From the NCBI GenBank assembly GCA_007922305.1, contig ML677326.1, positions 59,848,870 to 59,912,869 on the forward strand: a DNA stretch of 64,000 bases, written 5' to 3'. Every line of letters begins with the position of its first letter. The stretch's first letter is position 1. The notes beneath the pieces are model-generated. The model was not told the DNA's origin. It worked only from the letters and a program-made list of their open reading frames with translations, and did no database searches. The DNA is from Dermatemys mawii (lineage: Eukaryota > Chordata > Testudines > Dermatemydidae). The position numbers and the translations under genes were made by a program. Positions 57,601 to 64,000 of the stretch are shown here, one piece after another.

Positions 57601-59040
57601 CTTGAAAGGACTTCCCATCTCAGATATACTTGGACCTCATTACCAAGGCCAAGGAAAAAATACTCTACAGCGCAGCTCTTGACACTGGCAAAACATTGAG
57701 TTCAGGTTCTTTCACTTCTACAGGGTCAGAGCAAACTATTTCATGGCAGGAGCAGTGCCCTGACCACCTTAAATCTCCCTTGTTCTTATTCTCACTGGTG
57801 CGGTATAGCTCTTTTTTACCCTCAGACCCTTCCATTCCTCTAAACGGTTTCATTTTTATGCTCTTTGTATTGTTTCTTAATAAAGGCTATCTGTGAAAAG
57901 GTGTTTCTTGGAGGAACCTTGGGTTTTTGTATTGAGTATTCCTTATGTCACAAATGTTTCAATATATTGACTGTGAGGTTGGTTGTTTCTGTGGAAATAC
58001 TATTGGGGATTTGATGCCTGAATCTCATTTTGGAGACAAAATGTATCTATTAACATATTAGAATTGGTTTCTTCTTTAGTCCTCTCTGTTCTTGTTAGCT
58101 CTCTATAGTAGCTTGCTTGTAGAGATTGACAGGATGACTTGTGGCATACTTGCTCTTTAAGCAGGGTAGCTGGGGGGAAGTGTGGGGTGAAGGATGAGAC
58201 CCACTTCAGAGTTTTATACCATTCTACTTCCTATTCTCTTGAAATTATAGGAAAGCCACTTTAAGGTTTGTTTAGACTCCAACTTGATTTCCATTCATTG
58301 GATCAGTACTTTCATAGGTTGGCCTTAAAAGCCTCTTTATCTTATGAATATATAATTTATTAATACATGTATGCTTTGAGATTGTAATTCTTGCTTGGCA
58401 GTTATAGTTCCTTTATCTTTGCAGTGGGAGATTCTCAGAATATCTTTAAGTTTAGAGTTTTAACTCTTTTTTTAAATGCAGTCCATTTTCTGACATAGTC
58501 TTTCTAAGTTTAAACTTAAAATTTATAGTTCTTAAAACTGTTTTCAAAAATCCAGTGATTTTTAGAGTGTGTTTATCTTAAATAGTTTTTAAAGAAGTAA
58601 TTGAGTCTTCATAACAACATTTGGAGAGATTATTCTTCTTGTTTTCCTAATATGGGTAAGGGAGTTGCTTGAGCACTGCCAATAATTAAATCTCCATTAA
58701 AATAAATATTCAAAACTTGAATGGCTTCTTAAATTAGTAACTGGTTTAGCAAGATCATTAGATTACATGCTGGTATTGTGATACTGAGTCCTATCAGTGG
58801 TTCACTACTCTGTGTCAGCAACTTCTATCAGGCCTGACAAACTCATTAGGTCGAACACTTTGGTGTCATAGTATTTATCTGTAAAGACTGTTTTGTAAAG
58901 GCATTTAATGAAAGCTGGTAATATCCTGGTCACTAATATAATTGTGAAATGTGTGTATTAACACTATATGAGGAATTAAGGATACTCAACAGATATGCTT
59001 TAAAATATGTAACCAAAGAGAGAGTAGGTTTTCTTCCAGA
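54650..59040. other. Intergenic with two palindromic modules
   Basis: Related MITE-like modules lie at 55708-55803 (CCCAATTCAGCGAGACACTT with ACATGTGTTTAAGTGCCTTG) and 56120-56262 (CCCCAATTCAGCAAAGCATT with AAGAACATGCTTAAAGTTCA). A G-rich patch is at 55030-55046. The remainder is AT-rich and shows no gene; frames up to 90 codons carry no recognised domain. Confidence 0.5.
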
Positions 59041-59047
59041 CAGGAGG

Positions 59048-59822
59048 TGTCAGGATTGCCTCCCCACTCTGAACTCTAGGGTACAGATGTGGGGACCCGC
59101 ATGAAAAAAAAAGAACTAACCCCCCAAGCTTATTTTACCAGCTTGGGTTAAAATGTTTTTCCCCAGAACACAACTTCTTCTGTGTCTGGACTTAGTAGCT
59201 GCCACCACCAAACTAAGTCTAGGGTAGTTTGGGACCCTTCTTTCCCTTTCCACTAACCCCCAAAACTTCTTCTTTCCCTGGAAAGCTTGAGAGAAAAAAA
59301 ACCAAACCTCGCCTGCTCCTGCGAGACGTGCCCGATCCAAAACCAGGATCTTACACAATGGAAAACAAGCAGTCAGATTCTTAAAAGAAAGATTTTAATA
59401 AAAGAAAAAAAGAAAGGAATAAATCCCTTATAATCATCAATAGAACAGCATCTACCATAATCAACAAAAGGATTCAGAAAACAAACCTCTCCCCCGAGGC
59501 AACTTTCTCCCACTGTTGATATCTCTGCTGAATCTTACAATATCAAGAAGCACCCAGCCGACATTCACCACTGAGAACCCTCCAAGTGATAAAAAAAGGT
59601 AAACTTACTGACTACAGTACTTGATAGAAGCTTATAGTGAAAGAAATAGCTGTGTTCATCCCATAGCTGAGTTGAACAGAGAGAAGACCCAGAGAGAAAC
59701 AAACTTAAAATCCTTTGTCTCCTGAGGAATTTCTCATTGGTCAGTTGTCCACCTCTTATGTTACCTTTAGCTTAATCCCTTACAGGTAAACACTAATTCT
59801 AGGCTACTTCACACTTATGACA
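59048..59822. mobile_element. Solo LTR, TGTCA...TGACA (775 bp)
   Basis: Begins TGTCAGGATTGCCTCCCCAC and ends CACACTTATGACA, with a perfect 5-bp target duplication GGAGG (59043-59047 and 59823-59827). The AACTCTAGGGTACAGATGTG block is typical of a turtle LTR family. No internal genes; orientation left open. Confidence 0.85.
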
Positions 59823-59829
59823 GGAGGGA

Positions 59830-60560
59830 AGCTAGTTATCTCTCTGCTGCTAATATAAACTAAGCATTGTGAAATCTACACAAAAAGAAACCTCATTTGC
59901 AAGTAAGTCAACAGGAAAAGCCAGGTTGACTGGGTGATGTGAAATCATCACGAGACACCAAGGTCACACTGGGGTGTCTCTGGGTCAAAATAATGAGTTT
60001 TGGGGGAACTATAAGCACAAAAGATATTTTGTTATCCATCACTGAGTGAAGAAAGGGATCAGTGCTCTTTGCATCCATGAAAGCTGAATTCTGGCCCAGG
60101 GGGGCCTTGTGATTCTGAGAGGAAGCTTTAGGTGAGAAACCACCCTTGACAAAGATTATAGCCTGTTAAATTGTAGCCGCTAGAAATCATATTATACTTT
60201 TATTTTATTTATGACAATTTTCTGTTTTTTAAACTTTGCTTAGTATCACTTGAATCTCTATTCTTTATTAATACATTTAGTCCTGGTTTTACTGCAAGTT
60301 CATCTGGGTGCAATATAAAAGAGTAAAGTGTGCTGAGCTAACAGGCTGGTGTGTAAACAGTCTCTTTGGAGACAGCAGTCTTTGTAATTTCTGTGAGTGT
60401 CCAGTGACAAGGGGTTGGATACTGCAGCGGAACATTTTTCCAGGGTATCTGGGAACTGAAGAGCAACAAGCGAGGGTTTACAAAGCAAAGTGCGGGCTGG
60501 CAGAATTCTAAGCTGTTTGTTTGGCTGGTTAGCTAACAGGGATGGCAGGGAGCTGACACT
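59830..60560. other. Intergenic, nothing recognised
   Basis: No gene or identifiable element. Confidence 0.5.
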
Positions 60561-60561
60561 G

Positions 60562-60869
60562 AGGCCTGGGTTACACTGGCAGGGGGAGGACGGTTTCGAA
60601 CTAAGATACGCAACTTCAGCTACGCTATTCACGTAGCTGAAGTCGAAGTATCTTAGTTCGACTTACCTTACCGCCCTCATGGCAGCGAGTTGACTGCAGT
60701 GGCTCCCCCTGTCAAATCCACTTACTCCTGTTGCGGAGCTGGAGTTCCGGAGTTGATGGGGAGCGCGTTTAGGGATCGATTTATCACGTCTAGATGAGAT
60801 GCGATAAATTGATCCGCGATACATCAAACACTACCTGCCGATCTGGCGGGTAATTTAGACGTAGCCTTA
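60562..60869. mobile_element. MITE with two internal hairpins, relative of 7400-7695
   Basis: Holds the same two stem-loops in opposite order: CTTCAGCTACGCTATTCACG with its GAACTAAGATAC outer stem (about 60595-60660), and a GGGATCGATTTATCACGTCT stem (about 60772-60815). The terminal AGCGAGTTGACTGC and CTGGAGTTCCGGAGTTGA region matches the CGTCGACTCCCGTAACTCCA block of the other copy. Ends GGCCTGGGTTACACT and TAGACGTAGCCTTAG are decayed inverted repeats. Confidence 0.65.
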
Positions 60870-61885
60870 GTTTAGCACCAGCAAATCTCTCTTTTGCTGA
60901 GGCAGATAGGTAACGATGTGACTTACAGTTCTGGATACTGCGGGAAAGCATCACTGGTACATAAAGCATTTTACCATTTACATGGGAATGATGTTAGGAA
61001 ATTACGTTAGGTGATCTGCCTTTAGGTAAAATACTTGCAAATATGCCATTTAAAATGATTTTCCATTCCAACATTAGAATTAAACAAAGGTTTAAAACAT
61101 TTCCAGCTACATATGTTTTTCCTAGAGATTTTTCTGAATGATGTTTTTAGAATTATTATAAAATTCATTTTCAGTAAGATATTTCTAGAATTCTTTGCGA
61201 ATGTTTACTTAGAAGTTGTTCTCAGGAAGTTGAAAAAGCCACATTTACATGAAGATTTACTGCTTTCATATCCTAACCGTACATTCCTTTTCACGTCAGA
61301 TCTTTTCTTAAAGCATGAATGTTTTACATGGTTTATATTCTTGAGATAAGAATTACATTTGTACTAAACTGGTATTTATACAAGAGTGAGGTACCCCAGT
61401 CTAGATAAGATACTCTATGGGTAATAAACATGGTTTTATGACTAATGAGAGATATCTTCTTGACATTTGCCTTGTCTTTGGGTGATAGAAGCAGAAAGCT
61501 CCTGGAATTTCTTTGTTTAGCTTGAACATTTTGTAATATAACTAGCTAAACATAACATGTTATTGTTATATTTCAAACATCCTGGCTCTAACTTACTTGT
61601 AGCTATATGTTAATATTCGGTGAAGACACAGACAAGTTTGTGATGAGCTAACATCAAAACCAAAACTAAGTTAATAGTTTTATTAATATTTGCGCATCAG
61701 TATTGAGGTCTCTCCCTCATACTCATCTACAGTTGTATGTATGTATTATATTTTGTCGTTTGTAGTATCCTCAGATATTTTATTATTGACAATAAAAGCT
61801 CTTTCCTGTATTTTCTGTAGATCTAGAGAATACTATATTTCAACAATGTCATTGCTGGAAAGGTCCAGACTGTCTTTTGTTTATC
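60870..61885. other. AT-rich intergenic, nothing recognised
   Basis: No gene or identifiable repeat. Confidence 0.5.
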
Positions 61886-61891
61886 TCGCTG

Positions 61892-62065
61892 GGTATGTCT
61901 ACACTGCAATGTAAGCCCAGAGTTAGTGGGACTCAAGTGATCCGTCCTATGTTAGGGAACCTTGAGCTTAAGTGTAGACATTGTATTTTAACCTTAGAAT
62001 AAGAATTTTTGACCCGTGATTGAACCTAGGGTTCTGGCCTCCACACTGCAGAGCACAAAGCTGAC
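61892..62065. repeat. MITE-like repeat, GTCTACACTGCAATGTAAGC type
   Basis: Begins GGGTATGTCTACACTGCAAT and contains CTTAAGTGTAGACATTGTAT and GGCCTCCACACTGCAGAGCA. A reverse-oriented relative is at 63563-63704. Confidence 0.55.
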
Positions 62066-62103
62066 TCAAAGTAACCATATTACAAAGTCTCTAGCACACA
62101 CCC

Positions 62104-63187
62104 TGTGACGGGGCTGAGCGGCCTCGCACTGGTACCGCAGGGGTTAACCCTTCCCTCCTAGCAGAAGAAGCCATGCCCTGGAAGCTCTGCTGGGCGTGTT
62201 CCAACTGGAGATCTGCAATAAAAGCCTGCAGAGTAGCTCAGCTGGGGCTGACCACCGGAGGGGAAGGAGGCACGCCGCTAGCTCCTGTGGAGGGACAGCC
62301 AGAACCCCAGGTTCCAGAGGCCAGTCCAGCTGGGGTGCAACTGGAGGCTCAGCTCAATGACCTCCCTGAAGGGAAAGCACCGGAGGACCCCCAGATGCCA
62401 GAGGCGAGGCAGTGTGGGTAGGAAGAGATCTAGGGGACTTTTAAAGACACTCAGACGCTCGGCGTGTTGTGGGTGGATCCCCACCGAGCCAGGGGCAGGT
62501 GAAGCCCAGCTATCAGGTGAGCCCTGGGTCGGGACCCAGTAGAAAGGGCGGGCCCGTGTCCCTCTATCCCTGCAGCCACTAGGCCACACTACCCTTCCTG
62601 CAAGGGGAATATATAGACTCTGGCTGTTAGGCCACGTGATCCCGAGAGTTGAGGAAGCTATGTAGACTCTGGCTGTTAGGCCACGCGACCCCGAGAGTTG
62701 GGGAAAGCACATGGACTTTGGCTGCTAGGCCACGCTACCCCGACGCCTTGAGGAGATTATATAGACTCTGGCCATTGGACCATGCTGCCCCGAGGCTGTG
62801 GAAAATAGTATAGACTCTGGCCATTGGGCTACGCTGCCGCAAGACTGGGGGAAGATTGTAGAGACTCTGGCCATTGGGCTATACTACCCTGAGGCCAGGG
62901 AGGAATTGTATAGACTCTAGCTGTTGGGCTATGCTACTCCAAGGCGGGGGAAGAACTTATAGACTCTGGCCAGTGGGCCACGCTGCCCTGCGACTGGGAG
63001 CAGGTGCATAGACTCAGACCTTTGGGCCATACTACTCTGCCTTTGGAAGAAAGTATATGAAGGCAGGCTATTAGGCTACTTCCGGACGTCTGCAGCAAGT
63101 CAGGAGTGGAGATTAGAGAGTAGCCAGGGTCCGACACCATATCCCACACCTGTCGCAAAGGGGTGCTGTGGTGCCAGACCCGCCACA
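62104..63187 (+). mobile_element. Solo LTR with internal minisatellite (1,084 bp)
   Basis: Starts TGTGACGGGGCTGAGCGGCC and ends CCAGACCCGCCACA, with a perfect 5-bp target duplication CACCC (62099-62103 and 63188-63192). AATAAA in TGCAATAAAAGCCTGC near 62217 gives a tentative plus orientation. The TGTGAC start and CACA end resemble the LTR at 32046-33185, so the two may be distant relatives. Confidence 0.85.
62612..63085 (+). repeat. Minisatellite, 49-50 bp unit, about 10 copies
   Basis: Units begin with (T)ATAGACTCTGGC; AGACT-like starts fall at 62615, 62664, 62713, 62763, 62812, 62862, 62912, 62961, 63010 and (decayed) 63061, a spacing of 49-51 bp. Each unit continues with TTGGGCCACGCTGCCC-like and a purine-rich GGGGAAGA tail. 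Confidence 0.9.
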
Positions 63188-63192
63188 CACCC

Positions 63193-64000
63193 CCATCCCT
63201 ACTCCCACCCCACCCCCGAAAATGTGGCTTCTCTAGCTCTAGGAACATGGTGTAATGTGGGAAAACTTTACTGCCCACCCTGCACGTTACCAGGAAACAA
63301 CTCACTTTGCAAAAGTCTTGATCAGTTCACTCTCCATTGCAGACCCAGGAGACTCTCTAATACTTTGATTGCAGATTGGTGATCAGTACAGAATGGGTTA
63401 ATGCTGACCTGATCTGCTGCCTTTTACCCAGGGAGTGGGGGGACTTCTGTTTTCAACAGAGTGGATTGAAGATTGCTGGAATAAAGAAGAGTAAGGAAGT
63501 TGTCCCATGGAATTGTGGGATACTCCTGGATGACTCTTGGGACCTGAGTCAAGTTGGGTTGTAGCTATACTGCAAAGCTATAGGACTTGGATCCTGGGTC
63601 CGGGTTTGACTTAAGCTCAGACCCTCCAGCCCTCCTGGGACCCTAGGTCTGAGCCCTGCGTTGGTCCACAGGTTGAATCATGGGCTTACATTGCTGTGTA
63701 GACCATGTAGTCTCTGCATTAGCACTATCTACCTAACTTTCAGCATGAGTGATCCCACTGACTTCAGTTTACACTATTCATGTGCTTATAATTAGGGTAA
63801 AAGCAAAAGTACTTTGCTGAACGAGGGCCTTTGTGCATGATCAAAAGCCAGTGACATCAAGAGAAAGACCCTTATTGACTTAAATGGCCTTTAGATCAGG
63901 ACCTTATTTCAAGATTTCTCTTTCCTCACCCCGACCCCAAATTAGATATGTCTATTACTGCTGTCCTTTGCTCATGGAAGCAGAAAATATAATGGATTCC
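63193..64000. repeat. End region with MITE copies
   Basis: 63563-63704 is a reverse relative of 61892-62065 (CTTACATTGCTGTGTAGACC end). 63730-63835 is a palindromic module (CCCACTGACTTCAGTTTACA, GTACTTTGCTGAACGAGGGC). No gene. Confidence 0.5.

Overview
The window looks like nuclear DNA from an amniote, most probably a turtle. It is AT-rich, has two vertebrate-style spliced or single-exon GPCR genes, and carries a repeat mix of old MIR SINEs, many 5'-truncated CR1 LINEs, hAT and Harbinger-like MITEs, Ty3/gypsy-type elements and solo LTRs. The turtle assignment is an inference from recognised repeat families; the gene identities are much firmer.

Only two protein-coding genes are supported. NPY5R (neuropeptide Y receptor Y5) lies on the minus strand with its whole 445-codon reading frame in one exon at 29415-30752. 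NPY1R (Y1) lies on the plus strand in two coding exons, 49375/49405-50103 and 50233-50691, split by a 129-bp intron after transmembrane helix 5. They point away from each other (head to head) with about 18.6 kb between their start codons, the arrangement known for this receptor pair in other vertebrates. Both are Gi-coupled receptors for NPY-family peptides acting in feeding and vasomotor control. The intergenic interval holds two GC/CpG-rich islands (about 36.06-37.65 kb and 44.55-45.75 kb), with TATA-like boxes and CTCF-like motifs nearby, which are the best candidates for the promoters and non-coding first exons.

Layout: 0-3 kb unassigned; 3.03-6.14 kb an internally deleted Ty3/gypsy (Gmr1-like) element with 5-bp target duplications; 7.25-8.0 kb a CR1 fragment split by a nested fold-back element; 8.4-9.2 kb a related LTR; 9.28-10.13 kb CR1 with a hAT MITE inside; 13.16-13.52 kb a hAT MITE; 14.47-15.08 kb an old L3/CR1-like LINE; 16-18.3 kb MITEs; 18.5-19.35 kb an LTR with a pentanucleotide repeat; 20.3 kb a MIR; 25.2-27.0 kb two hAT elements and MIR pieces; 29.4-30.75 kb NPY5R; 32.05-33.19 kb a solo LTR; 36-37.6 kb and 44.5-45.7 kb islands; 47.4 kb a TTTC repeat with an assembly gap; 49.26-51.15 kb NPY1R; 52.96-54.65 kb hAT MITE and CR1 pieces; 59.05-59.82 kb and 62.10-63.19 kb two solo LTRs, the second containing a 49-bp minisatellite. 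I see no CRISPR array, operon, tRNA/rRNA gene or other coding gene. No undescribed biological system is evident; the most unusual structures are nested and palindromic repeat rearrangements and the two tiny upstream ORFs of NPY1R.
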